A stretch of DNA of 41,732 nucleotides from Lactobacillales bacterium (GCA_015654945.1 JAATGB010000116.1:1-41732), one strand, 5' to 3'. Shown: positions 16,556 through 27,431, counted from the first letter of the stretch. Numbers and translations: made by a program. Notes: a model not told the origin generated them from the letters alone.

Positions 16556-16672
16556 TCTTTTTCCAGATAAATGAAATTCATTCCATGAGTTTTTTTCTTT
16601 TATTCGTGTTCTCTCTTTGCGGTAATAGCTTTCTAACTTCTAAGCTTCATTATTCGCAATTTTTGAAATAGT

Positions 16673-16714
16673 AAAAAACACTCTACTTGCAGCTTTCAGC
16701 AACTAAAGTGTTTT
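16673..16714. terminator. Terminator after pyrG
   Basis: An imperfect stem (arms roughly 16678-16691 and 16698-16712, AACACT pairing with AGTGTT at the base) ends on the minus strand in TGTTTTTTAC. It separates pyrG from the maltose genes. Confidence 0.65.
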
Positions 16715-16727
16715 CTAATTTAATACT

Positions 16728-18353
16728 TCATTTATTTTGTTTTGCTTTTTCTTTACACGTTTCCACTGCTTTCCCAACAAAAGCTTTATACAAACGTTGT
16801 GGGCGTGTTGGCCGTGAAATTAATTCTGGATGGAACTGGCAACCAACAAAAAATTTGTGCTTAGGTAATTCGATAATTTCCACTAAGCGATTATCTGGCG
16901 ATGTACCTGAGAAGGACAGTCCAGCGGTTTCTAATTGGTCACGATATTGGTTATTAAATTCATAGCGGTGACGGTGACGTTCTTGTACAACATCTTCGTT
17001 ATCATAGGCCTGTGCAGCTACAGAGCCTGCTTTTAGTTTACATGGATATAAACCTAAACGAAGCGTACCACCCATATTTTCTATATTTTCTTGATCTGAC
17101 ATTAAATCAATAATGTTATGTGGGATAGCGGGATCTGTTTCAGCCGAACCAGCTCCTTCTAATTGGACAACATTTCGTGCAAATTCCACACAGGCTAATT
17201 GCATACCTAAGCAAATACCCAAAAACGGTACATTATTTTCACGAGCATAACGAATCGCTTCAATTTTACCTTCTAGACCACGATCACCAAAGCCACCTGG
17301 TACTAAAATTCCATCCGCTTCTTTTAACAGACTCGCGGCATTTTCGAAAGTAACCGTTTCTGAGTTGATCCAGTCAATTTGAATATCGGAATCATATGCA
17401 AAACCGGCATGTTTAAGGGCTTCGACTACTGAAATATATGCATCTGGAAGTTCGACATACTTTCCAACGAGTGCGATTCGGGTCATTTTTTTCAAATTCA
17501 AGACTTTTTCCTCTAGCGCGATCCATTCTGTCATATCTGCTTGGGGTGCATTTATTTTCAAATGATCACAAACAATTTGATCCATTTTTTGTGCTTGCAA
17601 AGCTAAGGGAATCGAATACAAGGTTTCGACATCTCGTGATTCAATAACCGCCTCTGGTGCGACATCACAGAATAACGCCAATTTATCTTTCGTTCCTTGT
17701 GAAACGGGTTTTTCTGTACGAACCACTAAGATATTAGGTTGAATCCCTACGCTACGCAGTTCTTTTACACTATGCTGTGTTGGTTTTGTCTTCATTTCCC
17801 CTGCCGCCTTCAAATACGGAATCAAGGTTGTATGGATGTACATCACATTATCCGCACCGACATCTGCTTTCATCTGACGCAATGCTTCAAGGAAAGGCAA
17901 AGACTCGATATCCCCCACGGTTCCACCGACTTCTGTAATCACGATATCCGCATCTGTAGTCGTAGCTGCACGCATAATTTTTTCTTTAATCTCGTTGGTA
18001 ATATGAGGAATCACCTGCACTGTAGCTCCTAGATATTCCCCTTTCCGTTCTTTACGAATAACTTCAGAATATACTTTTCCAGTCGTTACATTTGAAAACT
18101 GATTTAAGTTAATATCAATAAATCGTTCATAATGTCCTAAGTCCAAGTCAGTTTCTGCTCCATCATCCGTTACAAATACTTCTCCATGTTGATACGGACT
18201 CATCGTTCCTGGATCCACATTGATATAAGGATCAAACTTTTGAATGGTTACCTTCAATCCCCGATTTTTTAAAAGACGACCCAAAGAGGCTGCAACAATC
18301 CCTTTTCCAATAGAAGATACGACGCCACCTGTAACAAAAATATACTTGGTCAT
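16728..18353 (-). CDS. pyrG: CTP synthase
   Basis: The glutamine-dependent enzyme converts UTP to CTP, the last step of de novo pyrimidine nucleotide synthesis. The 541-residue product has the N-terminal synthetase domain ([20 protein letters not shown] with the P-loop at residues 3-22). A class I glutamine amidotransferase domain follows from about residue 290, with catalytic C381 in LGICLGMQ and the His-Glu pair in [11 protein letters not shown] near residue 510. Expression is probably set by the leader at 18409-18474. The gene is normally linked to rpoE upstream and fba downstream in Firmicutes. Here stk lies upstream and a maltose cluster lies downstream. Confidence 0.97.
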   Translation of the reverse strand: MTKYIFVTGGVVSSIGKGIVAASLGRLLKNRGLKVTIQKFDPYINVDPGTMSPYQHGEVFVTDDGAETDLDLGHYERFIDINLNQFSNVTTGKVYSEVIRKERKGEYLGATVQVIPHITNEIKEKIMRAATTTDADIVITEVGGTVGDIESLPFLEALRQMKADVGADNVMYIHTTLIPYLKAAGEMKTKPTQHSVKELRSVGIQPNILVVRTEKPVSQGTKDKLALFCDVAPEAVIESRDVETLYSIPLALQAQKMDQIVCDHLKINAPQADMTEWIALEEKVLNLKKMTRIALVGKYVELPDAYISVVEALKHAGFAYDSDIQIDWINSETVTFENAASLLKEADGILVPGGFGDRGLEGKIEAIRYARENNVPFLGICLGMQLACVEFARNVVQLEGAGSAETDPAIPHNIIDLMSDQENIENMGGTLRLGLYPCKLKAGSVAAQAYDNEDVVQERHRHRYEFNNQYRDQLETAGLSFSGTSPDNRLVEIIELPKHKFFVGCQFHPELISRPTRPQRLYKAFVGKAVETCKEKAKQNK

Positions 18354-18408
18354 AATTCTGACAAACTCCTTCTTTAATATAGTAGTGGGTACATAAAAAA
18401 AATAAAAA

Positions 18409-18433
18409 CTCCCTATTCATACCGAATAGGGAG
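18409..18433 (-). promoter_or_regulatory. pyrG: pyrG leader attenuator hairpin
   Basis: A 10-base-pair stem (18424-18433 with 18409-18418, loop of five) followed by TTTTTATT forms an intrinsic terminator about 40 bases after the transcription start. Its upstream arm is the pyrimidine-rich CTCCCTATTC. In Bacillus subtilis, low CTP makes RNA polymerase add extra G residues at a GGGC start, and the poly-G pairs with such an arm and prevents termination. All parts of that mechanism are present here. Confidence 0.85.
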
Positions 18434-18470
18434 CTCAATCATTCTCATCACTCTGACCTTATTAAAAGGT

Positions 18471-18510
18471 GCCCAATTAAGATGATACAAGTAAAAGTCA
18501 CTTAGGTCAA
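18471..18510 (-). promoter_or_regulatory. pyrG: pyrG promoter with GGGC initiation site
   Basis: The -35 TTGACC (18505-18510) and -10 TATCAT (18482-18487) are 17 bases apart, and GGGC begins at 18474, seven bases after the -10. GGGC is the conserved start of Gram-positive pyrG transcripts. The promoter begins 21 bases after the stk stop codon. Confidence 0.8.
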
Positions 18511-18531
18511 GCGAAAAATGTCAATAATTTT

Positions 18532-20367
18532 TTATTTTGATTCAGTTGTGGTACTTTCCGAATTCGAGCTTGTCGTCGTTGTGCTTTCTTTGGTTGTGGT
18601 TGTCGTATTACTGCTCGTAGTCGTTGATTCCGTCGTAGCCGTCTCACTTGTGGTAGAAGGCTGTGGCTCTTGCCCTTGAGAAAAAACAACTGTAATAGAA
18701 TCACCCTTTTGAACCTTGGTCGTAGGAGCAGGGCTTTGGCTGATGACGCTTCCTTGTGTCACCGTATTTGAGTATTCATACTGTTCCACGAGCACCAAGC
18801 CATTTTCTTCAAGATAATCTTGGACTTCAGCCTTCGTCATATAGGTTAAGCTTCGCAGACTAATCTCTTTTGCCCCTTTACTGATGGTTAACTTAATTTT
18901 TGCCGTTTTGGCAGTTATTTTCTTGTTACGCACAGGAGATTGACTGATCAAATAATCTTCTTCTACTGTGTCACTTTGCTTTTCAACTTTTGTGATATTT
19001 TTTTCTGCAACACCAAGTGACTTCAGATTTGCTACGGCTTCCGCATACGTCAGATCACGTAAATCTGGCATCGTCACTTTTTTACTTCCAGAACTTATGT
19101 ATAGCGTTACGCTTGATTCTTCTTTAACGGCCGTTTTTGCTTCCGGATCGGTGCGTACTACGTTGCCTTTTTTGATTTTATCACTTTCAATACTTTGACT
19201 GTTTGAACTGACCTTTAGATTTTTCTTTTCCAAAGCTGCAATCGCTTGTGCCTCTGTCAGATTCGCAACATTTGGTACAGAAACTGTTTTAGGAGAGGTC
19301 ATTGCCAAAAAGACTGCCCCACCAATCAGTAAACACAAGACTGCCACGAGCGCTATAATGACCTTGCGTCGTCTCTTTTTTTTCGTTGTCGCCGATTTTT
19401 TTTGTTTTGCGTTAGCTTCATCTGTTTCTTGGTTTGTTTCGTCAGTCATCTCTGAAGCGTTAAAGGTAGCAGTATCTACCGGAGAAAGGACTTTGGTTTC
19501 ACCTAGCATCGCTGTCGGTTCATATTTTTCTTCATTATACCGTTCTGGAGAAAGTGCTGTACTGATATCAGCAAGCATCTCATTTGCAGTCATATACCGA
19601 TCAGAAGTTTCCTTCGCTGTTGCATGCAGCACCACATTTTCAAGCGCTTGGGGAATTCCGGGATTCGCATCTCTCACCGAAGGCATCTCTGTTTGAAAGT
19701 GTTTCAACGCAATGGAAACAGCCGACTCACCTTCAAAAGGAACACGCCCAGTTAATAATTCGTACAAAATAATGCCCATGGCATAAATGTCCGATTGTCT
19801 TGTAGCCATGCTTCCTCTAGCTTGTTCAGGAGACAAATAATGAACCGATCCCAGCAAGGTGTTCGTTTGTGTAATAGATGTTTCAGATAAAGCAATCGCA
19901 ATTCCGAAATCGGTGATTTTGACTGTGCCTTCTTCATTGACTAAAATATTTTGTGGTTTTAAATCACGATGAATAATTTGGTGTGCGTGCGCTAACGAGA
20001 TAGCAGACAGCACTTGCTTCATAATTTCGACAACTCGTTCATTTGAGATCGGAAAATGATTCGCAATGTATTTTTTCAAATCATTACCGCGGACATATTC
20101 CATTACTAAATATTGCATGCCATCTTCTTCACCCACGTCATAAACAGTGACAACATTAGGATGCACCAGTTCGGTCGCTGCCAATGCTTCTCTTTGAAAG
20201 CGTCGAATAGCAGCTTGATCATTTTGGAAATCAAAGCGAAGAACTTTCACTGCGACATCGCGATCCAAAATCAGATCATGCGCTAAATATACATTTGCCA
20301 TGCCCCCGCTACCGATATTGCCAATAATTTTATATCGTCCACTCAAATTTTTCCCGATATCAATCAT
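18532..20367 (-). CDS. prkC: PASTA-domain serine/threonine kinase (Stk/PrkC/IreK)
   Basis: A membrane-anchored Hanks-type kinase that senses cell-wall fragments or lipid II and controls growth and beta-lactam tolerance. Residues 1-275 are the kinase domain: [14 protein letters not shown] (nucleotide loop), AVKVL (Lys), HRDLKPQN near residue 134, DFGIA and SPEQARG. One transmembrane helix spans about 335-355. Three PASTA repeats follow (about 357-424, 425-496, 497-565), then a tail of about 45 residues almost only Thr, Ser and Glu. E. faecalis IreK has five PASTA repeats, so this one is short. The start overlaps pppL by four bases. rsgA, the usual downstream neighbour, is absent; pyrG follows. 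Confidence 0.95.
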   Translation of the reverse strand: MIDIGKNLSGRYKIIGNIGSGGMANVYLAHDLILDRDVAVKVLRFDFQNDQAAIRRFQREALAATELVHPNVVTVYDVGEEDGMQYLVMEYVRGNDLKKYIANHFPISNERVVEIMKQVLSAISLAHAHQIIHRDLKPQNILVNEEGTVKITDFGIAIALSETSITQTNTLLGSVHYLSPEQARGSMATRQSDIYAMGIILYELLTGRVPFEGESAVSIALKHFQTEMPSVRDANPGIPQALENVVLHATAKETSDRYMTANEMLADISTALSPERYNEEKYEPTAMLGETKVLSPVDTATFNASEMTDETNQETDEANAKQKKSATTKKKRRRKVIIALVAVLCLLIGGAVFLAMTSPKTVSVPNVANLTEAQAIAALEKKNLKVSSNSQSIESDKIKKGNVVRTDPEAKTAVKEESSVTLYISSGSKKVTMPDLRDLTYAEAVANLKSLGVAEKNITKVEKQSDTVEEDYLISQSPVRNKKITAKTAKIKLTISKGAKEISLRSLTYMTKAEVQDYLEENGLVLVEQYEYSNTVTQGSVISQSPAPTTKVQKGDSITVVFSQGQEPQPSTTSETATTESTTTSSNTTTTTKESTTTTSSNSESTTTESK

Positions 20368-21116
20368 TGGGTTTCCTCCTTCGTTCCACCATGTTCAGCT
20401 AGTAAAACAGTAATATTATCTGTTCCGCCTGCTTGATTCGCGTTTGCTACTAATTGATCCAATTTTTCGGTGATACTTAAACTTTCTTTTTGTAAGATCG
20501 TTTGCATTTCTTGCTCCGACACCATATTGGTCAAGCCATCTGTGCATAAGATTAACAAATCATGCTCTAAAAAATCCAACTCGGTGACATCGACATCCAC
20601 ATCACCTGGCATCCCTACTGAACGGACCAACACGTTTTTTTGCGGATGATGTTCCGCCATTTCTGCTGTAATCTCACCACTTTTAACCAGTTCATTAACC
20701 AAAGAATGATCTTCTGTTAATTTTTTCAACTGATTATTTCGCAACAAATAGCCACGACTGTCCCCCACATGTGCTAAAAGAAGCGTTCGCTTTAGCAAAA
20801 TGACCGCAACAATCGTAGTTCCCATTCCTTTAAGTGTAACATCCGCTTCACCTTTTTTGTAAATGACTTCATTTTCAGCTTGAATGCTACACAATAACCA
20901 TTGAACAATATCCTCTTGACGTGTCAAAGAAGAGCTTTCCCATAGCTTTCCAAGGTCTTGAATCGCCATATTGCTTGCCACATCACCTGCTTGATGTCCG
21001 CCCATTCCGTCAGCGACAACCGCAAAAGGAATATTTTCTTTGTTCTTAAATATTCCCACTGCATCTTGATTGTCTTTTCTTTTTTGGCCAACATCTGTTC
21101 GAAATCTGATTTGCAT
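20364..21116 (-). CDS. pppL: PP2C-family protein phosphatase (PppL/IreP/Stp)
   Basis: A cytoplasmic metal-dependent phosphatase that removes phosphate from Stk and its substrates. The 250-residue product has all PP2C motifs in order: [55 protein letters not shown] and [10 protein letters not shown], including the metal-binding Asp residues. The start is [11 protein letters not shown] at 21116, with AGAGGTG upstream; the eight-codon upstream extension is not in relatives as I recall them. The stop overlaps the stk start (ATGA), so kinase and phosphatase are translated as a pair. Confidence 0.95.
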   Translation of the reverse strand: MQIRFRTDVGQKRKDNQDAVGIFKNKENIPFAVVADGMGGHQAGDVASNMAIQDLGKLWESSSLTRQEDIVQWLLCSIQAENEVIYKKGEADVTLKGMGTTIVAVILLKRTLLLAHVGDSRGYLLRNNQLKKLTEDHSLVNELVKSGEITAEMAEHHPQKNVLVRSVGMPGDVDVDVTELDFLEHDLLILCTDGLTNMVSEQEMQTILQKESLSITEKLDQLVANANQAGGTDNITVLLAEHGGTKEETQ

Positions 21117-21136
21117 CTTTACACCTCTTTGTTTTA

Positions 21137-22504
21137 TCACTTAGATTTTCTTTGTAGACAACTGATGAAAAAACCATCTGTTTCATATTGATTGGGATAA
21201 ATTTTTACACTTTGATGATTGACTGACTGTTGTACCGTTTCGCTGCCTGCCACCGGAATCTTTTCAAAATCTGGATGCTTTGCCAAAAACTGTTGAATGA
21301 CATCTTCATTTTCTTCTTCCGTAAATGTGCATGTACTATATGTCATTATACCCCAAAACTTTAGGCTTGTGGAAACACTTTCGAGGATTTCTAATTGAAT
21401 TTTTTGCAATTTTTTAAAATCATCATTTGTTTTGCTATATTTAATATCCGGCTTCCTTCTTAAAAGACCTAATCCCGAGCACGGGGCATCCACCAAAATA
21501 CGATCAAAAATTGCTTCTGGAAATGCTTGCTTCACCTCTCTGGCATCTAACAGCTTCGTTTCAACCACATTTGCAACTTGAAGTCTTTCTGCATTCTGCT
21601 GGATCAACGCCAATTTATGCTGGTGGATATCTAAAGCAACCACCCGACCCCCCTTTTCTGGATCAAGATATGTAGCAATATGAGTGGTTTTTCCGCCGGG
21701 AGCGGCACATGCATCAAGCACATAATGCTGCGGTTCGATTTGCAGAGCGGGTGCAACTAACATCGAGCTTTCATCTTGGATCGTCAGTTCCCCTTTTTTA
21801 AATAAAGTACTCCCTGCTAAAAAACCTTTTTCCCCAATAATACCCACTGGTGAAATCTTGCTCTTCCTGACTTCAAAGCCTTCTGCTTCTAGTCGAGAAA
21901 TGGCTTGCTCTCGATCCAGTTTAAGAAGATTCACCCGTGCACTGACATGACTCGGCTTGAAGAGACTTTCACCGAGATTGCGCACCTCCTGAAGGCTCAT
22001 TGTTTCCAGGAGCTTTTCAACCAACCATCGAGGCATGCTAATTTCAATAGAAAGACGGGCTATTTGATCAGAAATACTAGCTGTATCTGGCTTTCCCTTA
22101 CGCTGGATTGAACGTAACACACCATTTACAAATTTTCCAATGCCACTATTGCCCTTGACTTTCGCAATTTCCACGGCATCATTTAAAATCGCATGTGCGG
22201 GTACACGATCTAAGAAAAAAAGCTGATAAATCGAAAGTAAAAGCAACTGTGCCACCCATGGATCCACTTTTTTGGCGTTGGCAATAAACGGACTAAGATA
22301 AAATTGCAGGAGCAACCGGCGACTCGTTACGCCATATACAAGCTCTGTTAATAATTTGGCATCTTTACTTGGTAGTTGAGTTTTGTTGATCGCATCATTG
22401 ATTAATAGATTAGAATATCCCTGCTCTGTTGTGATTTTCATTAAAATATCAACCGCTACAAAGCGTACATTATTTTTTATTTTTGCTGGAATTTTATTTT
22501 TCAT
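21137..22504 (-). CDS. rsmB: 16S rRNA m5C967 methyltransferase
   Basis: An S-adenosylmethionine-dependent enzyme that makes 5-methylcytosine at position 967 of 16S rRNA. The 455-residue product has an N-terminal NusB-like RNA-binding domain (about 1-145, RFVAVDILMKITTEQGYSN) and a C-terminal Rossmann methyltransferase domain. The latter shows the cofactor motif DACAAPGGKTTHIATYL, the VDAPCSGLGLLRRKPDIK loop with one catalytic Cys and YSTCTF with the other. It overlaps fmt by four bases (ATGA) and is 20 bases before pppL, in the usual Bacilli order. Confidence 0.95.
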   Translation of the reverse strand: MKNKIPAKIKNNVRFVAVDILMKITTEQGYSNLLINDAINKTQLPSKDAKLLTELVYGVTSRRLLLQFYLSPFIANAKKVDPWVAQLLLLSIYQLFFLDRVPAHAILNDAVEIAKVKGNSGIGKFVNGVLRSIQRKGKPDTASISDQIARLSIEISMPRWLVEKLLETMSLQEVRNLGESLFKPSHVSARVNLLKLDREQAISRLEAEGFEVRKSKISPVGIIGEKGFLAGSTLFKKGELTIQDESSMLVAPALQIEPQHYVLDACAAPGGKTTHIATYLDPEKGGRVVALDIHQHKLALIQQNAERLQVANVVETKLLDAREVKQAFPEAIFDRILVDAPCSGLGLLRRKPDIKYSKTNDDFKKLQKIQLEILESVSTSLKFWGIMTYSTCTFTEEENEDVIQQFLAKHPDFEKIPVAGSETVQQSVNHQSVKIYPNQYETDGFFISCLQRKSK

Positions 22505-23445
22505 TCGCCTAACGGTTCTCCTATTTGGATCTCTTTGCCGATCCCATTTAAAAATTGTGATGCCGTTAATTGACCTTTGCCTGCAGGCTGCAATTTATTA
22601 ATTTGGACGATTGTTCCTTGACCCGCAGCAACCCAAAAGCTTTGCTTATGAATCGCAATAATTACTCCTGGCGCCTCCTGTGTTGTTTCCGCAACCTCTT
22701 GGACATCCCAAATTTTCCACCTTTGTCCTTGATACACCGTATAGGCAACCGGCCAAGGGCGCATGCCTCGAATCTTACAATCAATTTGAGTGGCGGTTTG
22801 TTGCCATTCAATCATTTCTTCTTCTCGTTGAATATTTGGCGAAAAAGTTGCTTCTGCCTCAATTTGCGGTATTTCTGTTACTTCATTTTTCACGAGACGA
22901 GGCAAAATTTCCAATAGCATTTCTTGACCCAAAGCACTTAACTTATCAAATAGTGTGCCAACATCGTCCTGTTTCGTAATCGGAATAGCCTGCTGACTTA
23001 GAATTGCTCCCGCATCCATTTTTTTCACCATCTTCATAATTGTCACGCCGGTTTCTTTTTCTCCATTAATAATTGCATAGTGAACAGGCGCCCCGCCACG
23101 ATATTTTGGTAGCAAAGAAGCATGCACATTTATCGCGCCAATTTTGGCACATTGCAACAATTTCTCTGGTAAAAATTGTCCAAACGCTGCAGTTATAATG
23201 AAATCTGGCTCCATCGCGATAATTTTTGCCATTTCGGCTGAACCAGAGATCTTTTCTGGCTGCAAGACCTCAATTCCTTGGCTTAGCGCCGCTTCCTTGA
23301 CTGGTGAGGCTGTCAGCACCTTTTTACGTCCAACTGGTCGATCCGGCTGAGTAACGACTGCACACACATCATAGCCTGCTTTGACTACTCCTTTGAGAAT
23401 AGGTACCGAGAATTGTGGCGTTCCCATAAATACAATCTTTGTCAT
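22501..23445 (-). CDS. fmt: Methionyl-tRNA formyltransferase
   Basis: It transfers a formyl group from 10-formyltetrahydrofolate to the initiator Met-tRNA. The 314-residue product starts TKIVFMGTPQFSVPIL and has the folate-site block INVHASLLPKYRGGAPVHYA with the catalytic His. TGVTIMKMVKKMDAGAIL follows, and a C-terminal OB-like domain begins near residue 208. The gene starts one base after the def stop and its ribosome binding site lies within the last def codons, so formylation and deformylation enzymes are made together. Confidence 0.96.
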   Translation of the reverse strand: MTKIVFMGTPQFSVPILKGVVKAGYDVCAVVTQPDRPVGRKKVLTASPVKEAALSQGIEVLQPEKISGSAEMAKIIAMEPDFIITAAFGQFLPEKLLQCAKIGAINVHASLLPKYRGGAPVHYAIINGEKETGVTIMKMVKKMDAGAILSQQAIPITKQDDVGTLFDKLSALGQEMLLEILPRLVKNEVTEIPQIEAEATFSPNIQREEEMIEWQQTATQIDCKIRGMRPWPVAYTVYQGQRWKIWDVQEVAETTQEAPGVIIAIHKQSFWVAAGQGTIVQINKLQPAGKGQLTASQFLNGIGKEIQIGEPLGE

Positions 23446-23446
23446 T

Positions 23447-23932
23447 TCAGTGTTCCTCCATATATTTATCTAAATCTTCAACTGCAATTCGATCTTTTAT
23501 TTTTTGCGTAAACAATACACCGTTTAAATGGTCAATTTCATGCTGAAAAGCCCGTGCTAAATAGCCAAAAACTTCAATTTCCAGATCCGTACCCTCACGA
23601 TCAAAATAGCGCACAACAATTGTGTCAAACCGTTCAACGGTACCGTAAACATTCGGCAAACTCAGGCATCCTTCCACATCAATAGATGAACCTTCATACT
23701 GAATGATTTCTGGATTAATTAGCTCAAATAAGCCTGTCTCCTCGTCGACTTCAATGACTGCAACACAAATCTTCTTGCCAATTTGCGGTGCTGCTAAACC
23801 AATACCATCGTGGGCTCGCATCGTTTCCCGCATATCATCTAATAGCTGAATCAACTCATCTGTAATCTCTTCGACCGGTGTACATACTGTTTCTAATAAA
23901 TGATTTGGATAAAGCGCAACTGGATAAAGCAT
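23447..23932 (-). CDS. def: Peptide deformylase (type 1)
   Basis: A metal enzyme that removes the N-formyl group from new proteins. The 161-residue product has the three conserved motifs: GIGLAAPQ (about residues 43-50), EGCLSLP with the metal-ligand Cys, and QHEIDH with the two His ligands and catalytic Glu. Length and the spacing of motifs fit the shorter type 1 enzymes. Many Firmicutes also have a longer type 2 copy elsewhere. It lies 18 bases after priA and one base before fmt. Confidence 0.95.
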   Translation of the reverse strand: MLYPVALYPNHLLETVCTPVEEITDELIQLLDDMRETMRAHDGIGLAAPQIGKKICVAVIEVDEETGLFELINPEIIQYEGSSIDVEGCLSLPNVYGTVERFDTIVVRYFDREGTDLEIEVFGYLARAFQHEIDHLNGVLFTQKIKDRIAVEDLDKYMEEH

Positions 23933-23950
23933 ATTTTCCTTCTTTCTGTT

Positions 23951-26380
23951 TTAAATAAAATGCATCGGTTCGACATCAATTGAAATGCGCAAGCCCTTTT
24001 GGACATCCGCTTGCGTCTGCTCCATAATTTTACGTAAAGTCTGATCCAACAGTGGTTCTTGCTTATATTTAATAATTGTTTGATAAAAATAACGTCGGTT
24101 TACTCGTAGAATCGCTTTGGGAGTCGGTCCAATAATCATGCTATTTTTCGTCAATGCTTGCCGTAATTCTGCGACAATTTCATACATTTTTTTAGCTGCT
24201 TGATTTTCTTCTTCATGACTCGTAATAATTTGCACTGTATAAAAGTAAGGCGGATAATCGCCTTGATGCCGAACCGTCATCTCTTTCTGATAAAAAGCTT
24301 CATATTCTTGTTCTTTTGCCAACTGAATTGCATAATGTTCCGGATTATATGTTTGAATCAAGACTTCTCCTTTTTTCTCCGCGCGCCCCGCGCGACCACT
24401 TACCTGTGTAAGTAATTGGAAAGTATGTTCACTCGCACGAAAATCAGGTAAATTTAGTGCTGTATCGGCATTTAACACTCCGACTAACGTAACATTAGGA
24501 AAGTCCAAGCCCTTAGCGATCATTTGCGTTCCTAATAAAATATCCGCTTTTTGTTCCATAAATTGCCGCAGTAATTTTTCATGGGCTCCTTTTTTTCGCG
24601 TCGTATCAACATCCATCCTGATAATCGTGCTTTCAGGAAAAATTGCGCGTAATTCTTCTTCTACTTTTTGCGTACCGGTACCATAATATCTAATTTTTTC
24701 ACTCGCACAAATTGGACATTGGCGTGGAATCGCTTCTTCATGCCCACAGTAATGGCATTTCATCGTTTTTGAATCCATATGTAACGTTAAGGAAATATCA
24801 CAATTAGGGCAAGGAACAACATACCCACAATCCCGACACATGACAAAAGAAGAATAGCCTCGCCGGTTCAACATTAAGATGGTTTGTTCTTTCTTCTGTA
24901 ACCGTTTCTCAATTTCCACCACTAATTTTTTTGAAAAAGTCCCAGTGTATTTCATTTTTTCTTCTTTTCTCATATCCAAAACTTGAATTTCAGGTAACGT
25001 AGCTTGTTCATTTGCACGTTCATCTAACACCAGTAGACGATAGACCTTTTTTTGCGCCCGAGCACGTGACTCTAGTGAAGGGGTCGCACTTCCTAAAACC
25101 ACTGGACAATGATTATACTCTCCACGCCAAATAGCAAAATCTCTTGCATGATACCGCGGATTTTCTTCTTGTTTATAGCTGCCTTCATGCTCTTCATCCA
25201 CAATGATAATCCCAATATTTTCTAGCGGAGCAAAAATAGCCGAACGAGCCCCTACCACAACGCGTGCTTCTTTTCTTTCAATTTTTCGCCATTCATCATA
25301 TTTTTCACCTTGTGAAAGGCCACTATGCAAAACAGCTACCTCGTCACCAAACCGACTTTTAAAACGATAAACCATTTGTGGCGTTAAAGAGATTTCAGGG
25401 ACTAACATGATTGCTGTTTGACCACAATCCAGCGCATGAGCAATACTTTGAAGATAGACTTCTGTTTTTCCACTTCCAGTAATTCCTTCAAGTAAAAAGA
25501 CTTCTGCAGCTGCTTTTTCCATTGATTCTGTAATTTGTGTAAAGGCATTTTGTTGTTGTCTCGTCAATTCCATAGCAGAACTAGGCGGAAAAACTTGCTG
25601 CTCATACGCGTCACGGTAAACTTCGACTTCACTAATTGCCAACCAACCCAATTTTTCGCCTTCTTTAAGAGTTGCACGCGAAATTTGATCATTTTCAATT
25701 GCTTGCTTCACCAAATACTCTTTTTCTCCTAGTTTTTGTAAAAGAGTCAGTAACTGCTGCTTTTTTTTGGCATTTTTACGTAAGCCCATCCGTTCTTCTT
25801 CTAATTGTTCAAAAGAAAGGATTCCATGAAATGCTTGTCTCGTTTTGACTTTATTTTTTGTTTTGACTTCGTAACGAACTTCGATTTTACCCTCTTGCTT
25901 TAATTTCATGAGTTCGGCAAAATACGCAGACTGCTGCGCTTCTTCCCAAGCAATTTCATCTAGATAATGAAACACATCTCTGTGAACCTGCTCCGGCACT
26001 TCATCCACCAGAACAATCCACTTTTGATACGCAGCTTTCATGACACTTGGAAGCATTGTTTGCAAGCACGTAATTTTGAAGGAAAAAGTGGCATCCTTCA
26101 TTCGATCAGCTAATGTTAACATCTCTTGATTTAAAACTGGGCCTAAATCTAACACGCTGACAATTTCTTTCAGTTCATAGGTTGCTTCCACTTCTTTTGT
26201 TTGAAAAAAAGTCCGCATTACAAATCCTTGCACATGACGATTCCCTTTACCAAATGGAACTTCGACACGCATTCCGACCTGTACTTTATCACCTAAAAAA
26301 TCTGGAATCACGTATGAAAAAGGAATGTCCGTCTGCATGGTAGGTACGTCCACGATCACTTCTGCAATGTAATTCATCAT
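23951..26380 (-). CDS. priA: Primosomal replication restart helicase PriA
   Basis: A 3'-5' DNA helicase that reloads the replisome at stalled forks. The 809-residue product has an N-terminal DNA-binding domain, the Walker A loop EGITGSGKTEVYLQS near residue 295, the DEEH box in IIVDEEHEGSYKQ and an aromatic-rich loop (NPRYHARD). A zinc region follows in which eight Cys pair up (CRDCGYVVPCPNC, then CHYCG, then CPIC), then helicase motifs GTQMIAKGLDFPNVTLVG and QVSGRAGR. Two ATG codons occur in a row at the start; either could be used. It begins the priA-def-fmt-rsmB-pppL-stk run. Confidence 0.96.
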   Translation of the reverse strand: MMNYIAEVIVDVPTMQTDIPFSYVIPDFLGDKVQVGMRVEVPFGKGNRHVQGFVMRTFFQTKEVEATYELKEIVSVLDLGPVLNQEMLTLADRMKDATFSFKITCLQTMLPSVMKAAYQKWIVLVDEVPEQVHRDVFHYLDEIAWEEAQQSAYFAELMKLKQEGKIEVRYEVKTKNKVKTRQAFHGILSFEQLEEERMGLRKNAKKKQQLLTLLQKLGEKEYLVKQAIENDQISRATLKEGEKLGWLAISEVEVYRDAYEQQVFPPSSAMELTRQQQNAFTQITESMEKAAAEVFLLEGITGSGKTEVYLQSIAHALDCGQTAIMLVPEISLTPQMVYRFKSRFGDEVAVLHSGLSQGEKYDEWRKIERKEARVVVGARSAIFAPLENIGIIIVDEEHEGSYKQEENPRYHARDFAIWRGEYNHCPVVLGSATPSLESRARAQKKVYRLLVLDERANEQATLPEIQVLDMRKEEKMKYTGTFSKKLVVEIEKRLQKKEQTILMLNRRGYSSFVMCRDCGYVVPCPNCDISLTLHMDSKTMKCHYCGHEEAIPRQCPICASEKIRYYGTGTQKVEEELRAIFPESTIIRMDVDTTRKKGAHEKLLRQFMEQKADILLGTQMIAKGLDFPNVTLVGVLNADTALNLPDFRASEHTFQLLTQVSGRAGRAEKKGEVLIQTYNPEHYAIQLAKEQEYEAFYQKEMTVRHQGDYPPYFYTVQIITSHEEENQAAKKMYEIVAELRQALTKNSMIIGPTPKAILRVNRRYFYQTIIKYKQEPLLDQTLRKIMEQTQADVQKGLRISIDVEPMHFI

Positions 26381-26457
26381 TCAGGTTCCCTTCCTCTTGC
26401 TAGGCTCTTTCTCTATTTTACTAAATTATTGCCCATTTGTCTTCGTTAGACGTAATA

Positions 26458-26497
26458 AAGAAAAAGTAGAACTAGCCTTTTGCCAATTCCACTTTTC
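26458..26497 (-). terminator. rpoZ: Probable terminator after rpoZ
   Basis: An imperfect stem (AAAAGTGGAATTGGC against GCTAGTTCTACTTTT with mismatches) is followed on the minus strand by TTCTTT. It lies just after the rpoZ stop, before the promoter-sized gap upstream of priA. Confidence 0.5.
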
Positions 26498-26500
26498 CCT

Positions 26501-26800
26501 TTATTTATCTTGTTGAATCTTTGCTTCTAATTCTTGCTGTTTATGTTCCCGAAGAGTCCGTTGCTCTTCTTCTCTTCTTTGTTGTAATGCTCTTTTCAAT
26601 TCTGGATTTGGATCAATGATGACATCACCCGCTTCAATTTCTTCTAGTGACCGTCCAACATTTTTCACAGATTCAAAATTTTCAATCATTGGGGTTGCAC
26701 CTGCATTTAATTCGTGGGCTCTTTTACTTGCTAAAATAACTAAAGAATATTTCGAATCAATTTTTTCTAGTAAAGAATCAATCGATGGCTTTAACATCAT
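26501..26800 (-). CDS. rpoZ: RNA polymerase omega subunit
   Basis: The small subunit that helps assemble and stabilise RNA polymerase. The 99-residue product has the omega core: [20 protein letters not shown], then [11 protein letters not shown] near residues 25-35. A charged Glu/Gln/Arg-rich tail follows that is longer than in E. coli but usual in Bacilli. It starts four bases after gmk, as is normal in Firmicutes. Confidence 0.95.
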   Translation of the reverse strand: MMLKPSIDSLLEKIDSKYSLVILASKRAHELNAGATPMIENFESVKNVGRSLEEIEAGDVIIDPNPELKRALQQRREEEQRTLREHKQQELEAKIQQDK

Positions 26801-26804
26801 AGGC

Positions 26805-27431
<627 letters not shown>

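Noticed and set aside
19358-19696. Plus-strand frame of 112 codons opposite the kinase gene
   Set aside because: A low-complexity Ser/Val/Phe sequence that results from reading the Thr/Ala/Lys codons of stk backwards.
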